Positions 1 to 11,159 of a stretch of DNA of 64,000 nt are shown piece by piece. The DNA is from Numida meleagris (Eukaryota > Chordata > Aves > Galliformes > Numididae): positions 1,902,637 through 1,966,636 of the forward strand of contig NC_034411.1 in NCBI RefSeq assembly GCF_002078875.1. The letters run 5' to 3'. The notes beneath the pieces are model-generated. The model searched no databases and was not told the DNA's origin. It saw nothing but the letters and a program-made list of their open reading frames with translations. The first letter of the stretch is position 1, and the number at the start of each line of letters is the position of its first letter. Both the position numbers and the translations under genes were made by a program.

Positions 1-1642
1 GCCGCGCGCCCGCAGCCGCCGCCGGCTGCACCGGGAGGGCTCAGGTTGCGGCGGGAACGGGCTCGGGAACCGGGCGTGCCCGCAGCGCCGGGCACGGAGC
101 CGAAGACGGAGAACGGAGGCGACGGCGGCTCTCGCGGAGCGCGGGAACCTGTTGACCGAGCGAGGCGAGCCCGCGCCGGAGAGGGACCCCGAGCCGCGGG
201 CAGCGCGCAGAGCCGAGCCGAGCCGGGAGCGGCGGGCAGCGAGGGCTCCGATCGGCGCGGGGCCGGGAGGAGGCGCGGGGCCGGGGGAGCTCCAGGTGCT
301 GCGCTCGCGTTGCCCGCAGGACGGGCGGCCGTGTCCGTGCGGCCATGTGCTCCGTGCGGAGCGCGCGTAAGCGGGCGGGCGTGTGCGGCACAGGTACGTT
401 CGTACGGTTTGACTTGTATATCGTGGAGCGTGTAAGGCTTCTCGAGGTAACTGCAGTGCAGAAGTAATGACTTTATTACCTCTGAAACGTTCTGCAGTTC
501 GCGGTTAACAGCGCTCTGAATAATTACAAGTCATTACGCGGCCGTGCGCTTTCCGAAACCCGCGTGCAGCGGGATACCCGGCCGGGACCGGTTCTGCTAA
601 ACAACGCGCAGCGTTCCATCGATTTTCTTTAAAAACTCGTAGCGAATGAATCCCTTAGATACACCTCAACCCGCCGCGTCGCCGCACCGCGCCTGAGATT
701 CCGGCGGTGTGCCGTGAGACGCGCTCGACAGCCGCTTGCGCGGATGCTCCCGGCAGCGGAGGCGAGCGGGTCGTGCCGGCGGGGTGCCCTCGGGGCCGGC
801 ACGGACGAAGCGGAGCCCTCCGTCGGCTCCGCGCTCCCCCCGGCCGGCCGGGCGCTGCTGTCGGCATCCATCACAATAACGCGCTGTGCCCGCCGCCCCC
901 CGCGCTGCGCGCTGTCATGTGACGAGAGGGCGACGACGGAGCGAGAAACGAGGCGTCGGGAGGCGTTCTTAGAGTGCCGTAAACCGCGGGTTGTGTTAAA
1001 GCAGGTGGGGTTTTTATTTTGCTGGATCTTAGGGGAAGGAACGTGGCCGTTTAACGAGCGGCCGCGGACACAAATAACTGTATTTACAAGCCCTGACGCG
1101 GCTTTTGCCGGGCGATAAATCCCGACGTCGCGACCATTACTCGCCGCGGCCCCGTCCGTGCCCCGTGGCGATGCGCGGCTCGACCCGAGCCGTTCGGTGC
1201 GTGCCGCGTGTCAGCTGGCGGCCAGCACGCTGTTCCGAGTTGGGGGACTTTTTCTCGGCTCTTCCTGCGGTACGGTTCTGTCTGTGATCTCCGCTTTTAA
1301 TGGCCGAGCCCCGCTTTATGCTTTATAACGTGTTGACAAGTTTTCTATAACAGACTTTCTGAAATAACGCGCGCAGATTCACGTCGGTTACAAACTCCAC
1401 AGTATTTTTAGCGCCGAGTAGATCTATATCCTAATGCACTGAGAGGGAGCGTAAATCACGGAGGATTTCATAGCCCCTTCAGTAGTTTTCCGTATGAAGT
1501 ACGAGCAGCGTGGCCTCCAGACGTAACCTTTTAGAAAAAAAGACAGCTCTTTTATTTTATGGTGTAAAGTGCTTTTAGCTTCAGGGCTCTGAACGTGAAC
1601 GCGGTCAACAAACAGCTCCTGCCAGGGGCTTAGCTGCGGTCC
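1..1642. promoter_or_regulatory. CpG-island-like GC-rich block, left part
   Basis: The first 1.2 kb is very rich in G, C and undepleted CpG, which in vertebrate DNA marks CpG-island promoters. A good 5' splice donor (CAG|GTACGT) lies at 393/394 on the plus strand, so a non-coding first exon transcribed to the right is possible. Overlapping open frames on both strands (for example 46-435 plus and 41-391 minus) are Arg/Ala/Pro-rich with no recognisable domain, and are what GC-rich DNA gives by chance. CpG density falls after about 1300. The direction of any gene here is inferred, not shown. Confidence 0.6.
391..399 (+). other. Candidate 5' splice donor
   Basis: The sequence CAG|GTACGT matches the vertebrate donor consensus closely and sits at the downstream edge of the densest CpG stretch, where a first exon often ends. 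No matching downstream exon was identified, so this is only a candidate. Confidence 0.25.
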
Positions 1643-1894
1643 NNNNNNNNNNNNNNNNNNNNNNNNNNNNNNNNNNNNNNNNNNNNNNNNNNNNNNNNNN
1701 NNNNNNNNNNNNNNNNNNNNNNNNNNNNNNNNNNNNNNNNNNNNNNNNNNNNNNNNNNNNNNNNNNNNNNNNNNNNNNNNNNNNNNNNNNNNNNNNNNNN
1801 NNNNNNNNNNNNNNNNNNNNNNNNNNNNNNNNNNNNNNNNNNNNNNNNNNNNNNNNNNNNNNNNNNNNNNNNNNNNNNNNNNNNNNNNNNNNNN
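1643..1894. other. Assembly gap (252 N)
   Basis: A run of N. The flanking bases, especially on the right, are extremely GC-rich, which suggests an unsequenced GC-rich segment. Open frames that cross it are artefacts. Confidence 0.99.
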
Positions 1895-2110
1895 GCCCCG
1901 GGGAGGGGCCGCGGGGCCCCCGGTGCGGCCGGAGAGGCAGCAGCGGCGGGGGTCCCGCGGGCAGCGACCCCGGGAGGGGCACCGGCGAGTGCCGAGGGGC
2001 TGGGGGGGCCGCAGGTGCTGCCCATCCTGCAGCATCCCCTGTGCACCGCCCGGGCACGTGGGACGCGGTCAGCCTGCGCCGTACCTACGGCTGCGAAGCG
2101 ATGGCACCGC
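1895..2110. promoter_or_regulatory. CpG-island-like GC-rich block, right of gap
   Basis: Very GC-rich DNA with many CpG directly after the gap, probably the same island as 1-1300. It contains a CACGTG E-box near 2056. No coding exon is recognisable. Confidence 0.5.
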
Positions 2111-2268
2111 TCGGTCGCACTCATGAACGCAGCACTTAGGCACAGTTAAGATTTTTCAGAGGCTGCTAGCCCTGGAAATGAGGCAGGCGGGAGGACGAGT
2201 GGGAACAAACCTGGGCGAGCACTGAAGACAGCCCAGCAATAGGGCTGCGAGGACCGGCGCGCGCTCAC

Positions 2269-3177
2269 GTGTCACCTCCTTCACCACCATGGCCTTCCCC
2301 TGCCGTGCCATCCCGCCACTGCGCCTCACCCCAGCCAGCTCATCCGCTCCTCGGTACGGACTCCTGGCCCCGGAGCAGAGTTGGGAAAACGTTCCTGATT
2401 GTCCCAGCTGGAGCCTGGGCCGTAGGGTTGTCGCATCCACCCGAGAGCGCGTCAGCCTCAGGGAGAGGCTGTCCGCGTGCTGCAGCCCCGCAGCTGGCTC
2501 GCATCCTGCCCCTCACGGACCACAGCCCCAAGACACCTGCCAGGATGTCTGTGAGCCTCCGGTGCCTCAGCTCTGGGAACAGCAGCACGGTCCTCCCTCC
2601 GGCGGAGCCCGGAGGCTGCCGTGTGAAGGGACTGCCTCAGATGGGGAAGCGCAGCCTCCCTCCCTCTCGCAGACAGGCGCGTGGTCCCTGCGTGGCGCCG
2701 AGGCCCGGAGGCACAGAGGAGTGTGATGCAGCGTGTGCTGCGTGCTGCCATCCCCGCCTGCCTGCTGATTTAGCTACGGACTCGGCAGCGGGGGAGTTCA
2801 GGAACTTTGGTGGGCAAACGTTCCCGCTTCAGCGCTCCAGCTGTCAGTCATTCGTGGCAGGAATCTCAGTATGGAACGTTAGGACCAAACTGCGCGTTCC
2901 CAAACAATGCCAGCCCTCCCGAGCCACGTGTTCCATAACGGCCGGTATCACGGGCGCTCTCCTCGCCGCAGCGATAGCCTCAATCAGGCAGAGGCACCAT
3001 GGGTGGAACTCTTATCGCACCAGGCTGAGTCCCCATGAAGGAGCAGAGGACTTGCGCGTCCTAGAAATAGCATGGTATTGCAGGGTAAGGAACGTGGGCA
3101 CGCTGCTTTCTCTTTTCTCTTTTTTTTTTTTTTTTTTTCCCCCCCCTTTTTTACTAAAGGCTCGAAATAAACTCTGA
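2269..3177 (+). other. Longest open frame, 302 codons, probably not a gene
   Basis: This is the longest gap-free open frame in the window. The deduced protein is rich in Pro, Ser, Arg and Ala, has no recognisable domain, signal peptide or membrane segment, and runs into a poly-Phe/Pro stretch encoded by the T/C tract at about 3106-3152. A second frame starting at 2289 (145 codons) has a near-ideal Kozak context (CCACCATGG). Vertebrate genes rarely have a single 900-bp exon ending in a homopolymer, so chance in GC-rich DNA is the likelier explanation. A lineage-specific or non-coding transcript is not excluded. Confidence 0.12.
3106..3152. repeat. Polypyrimidine tract, T-run then C-run then T-run
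   Basis: A run of about 20 T is followed by about 8 C and then about 6 T, all on one strand. It is a simple low-complexity tract prone to length error in assembly. Confidence 0.9.
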
Positions 3178-6100
3178 TCCTGCAAGCGCTTACTAGCAAG
3201 CACAGCACGCACAGCGGCGAGTCTGTGCAGGATGACGCGCATTTGAGCGCTGGGCGATAGGAGGATTTCGTTATGGGCTGCTCTAGGCAGGATCCAGAGC
3301 AAAGTGCTGAACTTGAGGAGAGTTCTTCCAGAGGTTACAGCGAGGTCTGGGTTGTCAGCCCGCCCCTGCTTGCGCAGCGTTGGGCGCAGTGGAGCCCTGA
3401 GCCTTGGCTGGGCTGTCTAGGGATGACTATAAAATGAATGGCACAAGGCAGTCGGGAGGGGGACTCAGATAGCAAACCCCTCCTCTAAGAGCACACGTCC
3501 TTGTGCTTGTGGGTGGGCAGGCAGGGGAGGCACAAAGTTACAAAGGATGCCAGGAACAGCTCACTTTTCATCACGTTTCATTTTGGCTGAACTCTGGTTT
3601 TAGTTTTAGCCTTACTCAAGCAGTTACTTCACTATTTGATATTTTGTATTTCATTTACATTTTCATATTTTTTGTTAGTAAGCATGTAACATGCCCCTGA
3701 CAACTTGTATCCTAAGCTTGAAGCCAAGGCACTTCAAGCTTTGCGGGTTTAGAGTCAACATAGAATGTGAATCCGTACAGTCTTAATTATAGCAACATCA
3801 GCAGCCACTGTTCGAGGGAAGCAGCAGAGCTTTCGTTACTAAAGAGGCACAGTAGTTAGGGTCTGTCAGTGTTCCTGTTACAATCCCCATCTTGAAGAGG
3901 TTATAACTTGGGCTGTGTAAATTTGATTGAGCTGAAACTTGGGACTCAAACTGTCAGTCCATATAGGGAATTACCTTATGAATAATTGGCTAACCCGTTG
4001 CTTGATTCAGAGGCCTTTATAAAACGATTTTTAATGGGTTTTAGTGTTTTTTTCTTTTACTGACATCTAGGGTATGAACGTGGTACTTCTAGCTCTTTTG
4101 AAGCTCCGCATTGAACAGCATATGTATAGGTATATGCATTAAAGCTATACGGCAACACAGAGGAGTTCATGGGGCACACGTATCCCTCTTACACATCCAT
4201 GTATACACACACACAAAGAGACCATGTAGGAGAAGTGTGATCTATCTCAGAACATGTAAGATAAACAGAATATAAATGCCTCAGACAGAAGGGAACTACA
4301 GCACCTGCACTGTGCCTGTTCCATCCCCCTGCCCCATGGTGACCCGCTGCCAGACCTGCTCACACCACGGTGCTGGGAAGGGTGGGTGTTCCCCAATCCA
4401 GCCACCCGAAGCCGTTCTGGTGTGCTACAGCACAGTGAGCAGGTCACCTCTGTTAGCTATTGATGCAGCGAGGATAGCAAGGGACAGGAAAAGGTCTGTC
4501 GTGGCATTGGTCACTTGGATTTCTTCGTTACCAGGGTTTTTTTTATGACTTTTCATTTTTGGGGGGACTTTTTCTTTCCACAAAATGTGTGGAAGTGAAT
4601 CCCATGTGTATCCTGGCATCAGAACAGTCGTCATGATTGCACTTTGAAAGGCATCAGCCACTTGGCTTTGAACGCCGGGCTCAAGTATGGCTTTGTGTTA
4701 CAAAGAATTTTACTTAGAATTGCCCTCTGTAATACTTTCTGCTAGTTCCAAACCTCTGTGGCTCGGAGACACTTTTCATCACTTCAAATCACTCTAAACC
4801 AGAGCATGCACATCTGGGGAAGGGTGTGAAGGTGGAATTTTCTTTGACCCTAGCATGAAATGCTGGCATGCCCAAGGCCAGAAAGATGAGCCACAGACCA
4901 TGAACAGGTTGCTCTAGTGGAGCCAGACCCCAAAATGTTTGCCTGCCAACCTTGTAAACGTTTGCAAAGCATGAACACTATCCTTTGAGACTGCTGAGAT
5001 GCCAAGTCATCCATTTACCTAAGCAGGTCACTGTCTTTGAGCTTATGTTATTGACCCAACTGTCTTTCTAATTGGTTTTCTGACTTTAGCTGCTAGGTTT
5101 GGGGAGATCCCTAGCTAGCCCAAGGCCAGGAATTATGGCCAGCTCAAGCCACGGACAGGCAGAACCTGCTGGCACAGCAGACACCGAGCTCAGGGAGGAT
5201 GAGCATGCTGCATGGGTAAAAAAGTCTGAGCCAAGCTCCCAGCAAGCTCCTGGTGAGGCTCGAAGCGGGAGGAATCTGTGAGCCTGGCTGTTTGCAGCTC
5301 TGCTGCGGGGCTTGGCCTGCAGCTTTAAGAACGGACAGCAGTAACCAGTGCCTGGCATCAGGGCATGCCAGCAAGAAGTTTGTTTCCTGGTTCCAGCTCA
5401 CTGCAGCTGGGGTTATTTCCCTGCTATGTGACAGGCAGTGGTGCCAGCACCCACTGTTCTGTATGTACGTACGTAGGTATCGCTCCCACGAGTTAGCAGG
5501 AGTGCATCCCAAAGTTTAAAAGCAAGGGCACTCAGTCACTTCAAAGTGTCTGCTGATCGGCAAGGAAGGACAGGCAAGCTGGGCAGAGTTGGTCTGCTCC
5601 TGACCAAATGAAACACGTGGGGCAGCACCGATCTTTTTCAATGATAAAGCCTTCTCTCAGGATCGTAAGGATAAGCTTTTCAGGCTTCCCTGAAAGCACA
5701 CACCCAAGGGGCTCACGCTGTTGTCATCCCTAAGGGGAAATTTGGAAAGCTGTACTCTGGATGTGGTGGGCAGGAAGAGGCGGACTTGCAAACATTTTGT
5801 CTTGGGAAACAAATCCAACTACACCTCCATCAAATTAAATAAGAATTTTGGGATAACAAAACTAAGTCGTAAAACTGAGTCAACCCATACGAGCGTCAGC
5901 GATCAAAAAGAAGGTTCTTTCCGTAGATAAATAATTAGTTTTGCTACACCAGGTGAGGAGAGATTCAGTCCATTCACACCCTCCCAAGCACATTCGGCCT
6001 GAGTGTCGACAGGGATGGAGAGCGCAGTGGAAAGGATTTTCTTCTCCAACACTGCTCACTGTATCCCTTGCCAGAGGAATCTGCTTGGACTTGGGTACTG

Positions 6101-7560
6101 AAGAATTCGTGAGCATGCTGGGCACATCAGCTGTACCCCATGCCTGAAGCAAGCACGCGGCCGAGTGTTCTGCTAACCTGGTGCCTGCTCGTCTTTTGGA
6201 AGCTAAGTCTACTGGGTAGGATTTTTGAACTCCGACTTTTCGTCACTCGCAATGCATTTAAGTGAAATTTCGCATCACCATTATATTAATTTTGCATTGG
6301 TGCTTTAGGTTACATGTAGTTTTAGCCTTTGGTTTCAGCAAAGAAGAAATACGCGTGCTACGTGGAACATGGCACCATTTGTGTGAGGATCCATCTAGAT
6401 GGAAAACAAAGAATTAACTGTTGAGATAGCAGAGATCTTCTGCGTTTAAAAAGAAAACCAGCTTGGCTGCGGGCTTTTTTCTTCGCCATCTTTCTCCCGT
6501 GCAACTCTGTGTGCAAAATTTCAACTTAATTGAAAGATTTTAATGCAACTCTCTGTAGTCAAAATGATATATTGTTGTAGAGCCCAAAGCTGCACGGGAA
6601 GATGCTGTGCTGAGGCATAGCGAGAGTGATGGTGAATAAAGCAGGATAGAAGCACACTTCTTTGAGCAGTTTGGATAGTTTTGCCCCCATTTGTTACTGC
6701 CAGCACATATAATTTTTACAGGACGGTGTGAATTCTGACTGCGGTGAAAAGAATGCCTTCCACCGCCAGCGTGAATACGGTCTCACTCAATTAGAATAAC
6801 ATGCGAGTATATCGTATAGTATGACACAGAAAGCTGATGTGCATGAAGTCTGAACGCTGGGAGTTATTGTGCTAATGCTATTGTTGGGTGAGCAACTATT
6901 TCCCCGCAGTGAAAAAAAAAAAAAAAGGCGAGGGAAATTAAATACGTAAATCAAAAATATGCACAATGTTTGATATTACCATACCGAAATGAACGCGTTC
7001 ATAATTTAAACTTTACTTTGCCCCATTGTATTGAGTTTCTGCATACCTATGGAGAAACAAATGTGAACACGAAGAGGGAGACCCACTGACTGTGTGCTGA
7101 AGCGCGTCCCTCATTGCAGTGGCTGTTGCTGTGGGGAAATGCGGGCTGCTTCCTACCTGTGTCAGTGAGTTTGCTCTGAGCGTTGCAGCAGTGATGCAAG
7201 CTGCTGTGATCTCACGCTCCTCTACACCCCAGCGGTCACGCACTCCTCAGCACCGCAGGGTTTTGCTGGGGGGACGAGGAGCTGCGGAGCTCCCGGCCCT
7301 GAGCTTCGGCTGTGCCATGCGTGGGATGGGCACGGAGCTGGGACCGTTCCTCTCCGAGAAAGGTCAAAAGTGCCTGGGAGCCGAGGTGTGCCTCAGACAG
7401 CCGTCCTGCTTAGAGCCAATAAACACGGAACTCTTCTCTGGTGAGACCTAATTAGCTTTCACGTTCGAAGCCGTACTGCACGTTTGCACCATGACACTAC
7501 GCTTTTAAAGTGTTCATTGAATGCCTTGCCCGTTCTCCCAGCATTGTACCCCCCTTAGTA
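3160..7560. other. Intergenic DNA without recognisable genes
   Basis: This stretch of about 4.4 kb has mixed composition and only short, overlapping open frames. A short CA run lies at about 4205-4216 and an A-run at about 6910-6926. No interspersed repeat, RNA gene or coding exon was recognised. Confidence 0.5.
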
Positions 7561-7597
7561 TTCCGTGACCATGACCAGACCAATTGTTTTCTCCTGC

Positions 7598-7756
7598 AGT
7601 GATCAGCTCGTTTCTCAAGCAGTTTGCACCGGACCTCGCATCCTCAGCCTTGGGTCTTCAAGAAACAGATAACCCTGCTTCCAAAGAAACTGTTCGGCGA
7701 ACAGACTCCCTGCCCTGGGCTTTACAAGGATGGCTCTTGTCTCGGGGCCACCCTGT
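7598..7756 (+). other. Exon-like segment, weak
   Basis: A pyrimidine-rich stretch ending in a CAG (TTTTCTCCTGCAG at about 7586-7598) resembles a 3' splice acceptor. It is followed by about 150 bases open in the plus strand and then GTACGT at about 7755, which could act as a donor. The deduced peptide matches no family I know. It lies just upstream of a gap inside a CpG-rich block. Such splice-like words occur often by chance, so the call is low. Confidence 0.15.
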
Positions 7757-7799
7757 ACGTACGATTCTTTTCTCCCCTTTTTTCTTTTCTTTTTTTTTT

Positions 7800-8069
7800 N
7801 NNNNNNNNNNNNNNNNNNNNNNNNNNNNNNNNNNNNNNNNNNNNNNNNNNNNNNNNNNNNNNNNNNNNNNNNNNNNNNNNNNNNNNNNNNNNNNNNNNNN
7901 NNNNNNNNNNNNNNNNNNNNNNNNNNNNNNNNNNNNNNNNNNNNNNNNNNNNNNNNNNNNNNNNNNNNNNNNNNNNNNNNNNNNNNNNNNNNNNNNNNNN
8001 NNNNNNNNNNNNNNNNNNNNNNNNNNNNNNNNNNNNNNNNNNNNNNNNNNNNNNNNNNNNNNNNNNNNN
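7800..8069. other. Assembly gap (270 N)
   Basis: A run of N directly after a long T-rich tract (about 7767-7799) and directly before a GC-rich, CpG-rich block. The missing sequence probably belongs to the CpG island. Open frames reported through it are meaningless. Confidence 0.99.
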
Positions 8070-8900
8070 AGCTCGCTCCTTCCCCTCTCCCCGCCGCCGC
8101 TCGGGCTCTTCGGAGCGTGCCTGCGCCTTTCGGCTCCTTGGCAGCGTCCCGGACCAGCGTCGCGTCTCGTCCCCGCCGGGTGTCACGGGGCAAAGTGCGC
8201 CGATCGCTGCGCGCCGCGGGCTGAGCCGTGCTCAGGCCCTTCCCTTTCTAACTCTGCAGCCGAAGGATTAAAAGCAGCAGCTGGCTTCCAAATTAAAAAA
8301 AAAAAAAACACGCTCAGACGAACGTTGCATTCGTGGTTAAGCACTCACGGGAGCGCACCGGCAAGACCATTTTAAAAATCGCAAAGAAAAAAAATGCGAT
8401 CGTTTGTGGATTCTGGTTGGACTCTGCTGTTAAACCGACATCGGCATCGCGCCGACGCTTTAATTAATAAAAATGGTTAAGAGTCCTCTCCGTCATCTCA
8501 TTGCTTACCAGCCTCCACACAAACTGTTTTGAGTTCCTGTTTGAATAGGAGGATGAGAAGGAAAAAAGCCGCGGAAGTTACTTGGAAGCCAGAGAAGCGA
8601 GGCGGCTGATAAAACGCGGGGGGTTGTGTCCATCCCTCCGCGATCGCCGCAGCTCCGTGCCGCGGAAGCCCGGCCCGTGCTGGGACAGCGCTGCGCCCGC
8701 GGAGCGCGGAGCACGGGCGGGGTGAGGCGCTGCCGCTCTGCCCCGAGATTCCTTCTGCTCGCGGAGCCGGGTCCCGCTGGGAAGGAGACGGGGACGGCCG
8801 GGCGGACAAAGGCTGTGGGCAGATCCACGCCCGCGTGAAACGGGGCGGGAGGCGACGGCCTCGTCCGCGGGGAAGGAATCCGGACTGCAGGCTGGAGGCA
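8070..8900. promoter_or_regulatory. CpG-island-like block
   Basis: GC-rich DNA with many CpG in two parts, about 8070-8230 and 8570-8880. They are split by AT-rich DNA with an A-run (about 8295-8308) and a TTAATTAA-like site near 8460. Three overlapping minus-strand frames and one plus-strand frame cover the second part, with no recognisable domain. It could be a promoter or enhancer island, but no transcript start can be fixed. Confidence 0.5.
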
Positions 8901-8929
8901 GCAATGGGGATTCCTGGTAAAGTTCAAGA

Positions 8930-10040
8930 GTTTGTCATCGCTGAAAATTTCGAGTCACTTTCCTGAACTAGATTGGAGACTTTTTTTTTTTCATGTCAAC
9001 TCCAGGTTTGATTGCTGGAAAAGGCTGACTGCTGGAACAGCAAAACCAGCGCACCGTACAGCAGCTGGGAATCAAGGCCCTTCTTTAGCAGAGCCCCTGC
9101 CGCATACAAACTGTCACCCACCTTCCAGACACGGCACAACCATCCGATCCATTGAATCGAGAGACTGTTTGATCTTATCTGCATCTGTGAGCTGACTGTC
9201 AACCTGCTCACGCTGCATATTAAATCATCTATAGTAGCTGTATCAAGCTGGGATGATCTGCTAATTCTAAATTTACTAACCCTTGGAGTGCAGTCATTGT
9301 GTTTAATCTAGTGTAGCCAGCATTTATTTTACAAGACTAAATCCTTCTTTAAGATACGTCTGTGCTGTAGGTTAAAAAGTCATTAGCGTGTAGGAGATGG
9401 TAATTGGGAAGAGTTCACTTTGATCTTTGAAAGCCAGCTGACAGCATCCCCGCTCCAAACACATACGTGCGTGCTCTCGCCACGCTCGCGTGCCCGGCGT
9501 GCACGCACCTCACGACATTTCCTTGCAGAAAGAGTTTTGCATGAGACGAGGAAGAAGAGAGGCCTCGAGACAATGCCTCCATTCCACGAAGACTTGCAAT
9601 CGAGAGGCAAATTCCCGGTGCTGCAGCGCAGTGAGAGCATGTGGCTGCAGGCAGAGCCCCGCCTGCAGGGCCGGCAAACCTCTCGTCGAGGCAGCGCCCA
9701 GCTCGGTGCACGCCTGCAGCCGCTGCCAGCGCTGGGCATCCCCATGTGCTGGGGACCACAGCCCCCAATGGGTTTGGGAGAAGCCAAGTGCCACCGTCAG
9801 CACCTGCACCAGCGTGCCCTCTCCTAGACACAGATGCGTGCGCCAAAAATTGTGTGCAGATACGCACACACATCTAGATACGTTAATCTGCTCGCTGCAC
9901 ACGCCCATCTCTCCCTGCCCCGCTCTGCCGTTAGCTATTATACTCGCACGCTGCTGATGGCATCGACATATTCACAGCTTTTATTTCAGTCACCAACTGC
10001 TAGGCGTGCTTCCTTTTTTGGTAATCACGTGCCCGGTATC
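8930..10040. other. Intergenic DNA, no recognisable gene
   Basis: Open frames at 9383-9957 overlap in several frames on both strands and match no known family. The sequence at about 9210-9400 is AT-rich with homeodomain-like ATTA/TAAT words and could be regulatory. Nothing else was seen. Confidence 0.4.
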
Positions 10041-10590
10041 TCTCTAATGTAGCCTAATAACAATTTTAGCATTCAGATAAAAACGATTTCATTCTGTGAT
10101 TGCCTTTTCTATTAGATTTGATTCTGAGAAGCCCCAGTGGGTGCCTCCGAGGCAGAGATCTATCTGTGAGGCTGCAACCGATTCAATAGCAGCCTGAGCT
10201 AACCTTGACCTTTCCCTAGACCCTGCTCCATCTGGTGCCAGCCTGGTCCCCCCCTTCTCCTCCTCCTTGCTTCACAGGCAGCATTGATCAAGACGAAATC
10301 GAGCGGCTCGCTCCCTCCCAGGGCTGGGCAGTCACAGGAAGGACAGCGCATTTCAATATATGGAAACGATCGAGCCTCTTATGCAATCATAAATCTACAT
10401 AGAGGCTTGTGATTTGATATTTCCTTCACCTCCAAAGATTCTCCCCTCCCTCCCTCGGCAGGGATTTATAAACTGTAAGACAACGGCTTTCCCCGACACC
10501 TGGAAATTATAAAGCTGGCTGTTTGTCGGGAACGCACGCCTGGCGATTTGATCTGATTTACTTGGCATCTTATTTATTTCCTTGCAGCTC
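10040..10590. promoter_or_regulatory. Candidate regulatory or core promoter block
   Basis: This repeat-free block of moderate GC content precedes a CpG island. It contains TATA-like words (TTTATAAACTG near 10465 and ATTATAAAGC near 10506), a CCTTGACCT nuclear-receptor-like half-site near 10203, and a dense run of TGAT/ATCA/ATAAAT words at 10290-10430 of the kind found in developmental enhancers. A polypyrimidine tract ending in TTGCAG at about 10587 looks like a splice acceptor. Regulatory function is inferred from composition and position only. Confidence 0.35.
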
Positions 10591-10621
10591 GCTCCATCGT
10601 TTTCCTGCGTCCTCGCTTCCG

Positions 10622-10641
10622 TCTCTCTCTCTCTCTCTCTT
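10622..10641. repeat. CT microsatellite
   Basis: A short perfect CT dinucleotide run inside a longer pyrimidine-rich segment at the left edge of a CpG island. Confidence 0.85.
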
Positions 10642-11090
10642 CTTTCTGTTCTTTTCCCCCGTTCGGCGGCGGCCTCCTCGGGGATGCCGGGGCGCTTCTG
10701 CCGGCAGGCTCGAGGGGCCGGCTCGGGAGGACCGGCTCTGTCCGAGCCCCGGCACCGACTGCCGGTTCGCTCGGGCGCGTTTCTCCGTCTGGAAACGAGA
10801 AGAGGCTCCCGCGATCAATCGGCGCTCAGCGCTCTGTGCTTCGTTCTCTTCCCCTCTTCTCCGTTCTGCAGCTGCACCTGTCCCCCAGCGCCGCCTCGCC
10901 CCCACAGCCCAAGCGGAAATGCGCCGTGCTCCGCGCAGCCCCGCGCAGCCCCGCGCAGCCCCGCGCAGCCCCGCGCAGCCCCGCTCCGCCCGCCGAGCCG
11001 CTCCGCCGCGCTCCCTCCCCCGCTCCCTTCGCGGAAGCTGCCGCGCTGGGGTTCGCCCCGCGGACAGCGCCGCGTCCGTGCTCTCCTCTC
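10640..11090. promoter_or_regulatory. CpG-island-like block
   Basis: Dense G+C with many CpG, flanked on the left by a candidate promoter block and on the right by AT-rich DNA. It contains a 10-bp tandem repeat and ends in a pyrimidine repeat. Long open frames on both strands (10523-11380 plus, 10570-11112 minus) are low-complexity Arg/Pro/Ala/Ser sequence without domains. Confidence 0.55.
10931..10985. repeat. 10-bp tandem repeat, about five copies
   Basis: The unit CCGCGCAGCC is repeated five times without change and then decays. It lies inside the CpG island and gives Ala/Pro/Arg-rich repeats in the open frames. Confidence 0.95.
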
Positions 11091-11115
11091 CTCTCATCTC
11101 CTCTCCTCTCATCTC
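11079..11115. repeat. Pyrimidine tandem repeat
   Basis: Repeats of CTCTC/CTCAT (CTCTCCTCTCATCTC-type units) form a strand-asymmetric pyrimidine tract at the right edge of the CpG island. Confidence 0.85.
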
Positions 11116-11159
11116 CGTGTGGGTTCCTCAGTTGCCAGGACGTTCGCTGAGCATCCGCG

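Noticed and set aside
1424..2124. Open frames crossing the first gap
   Set aside because: Most of their length is N, so they carry no evidence.
7584..8375. Open frames crossing the second gap
   Set aside because: Translated through N and a homopolymer tract.
9383..9957. Cluster of 130-155-codon frames on both strands
   Set aside because: Mutually overlapping in several frames, without domains or conserved motifs.
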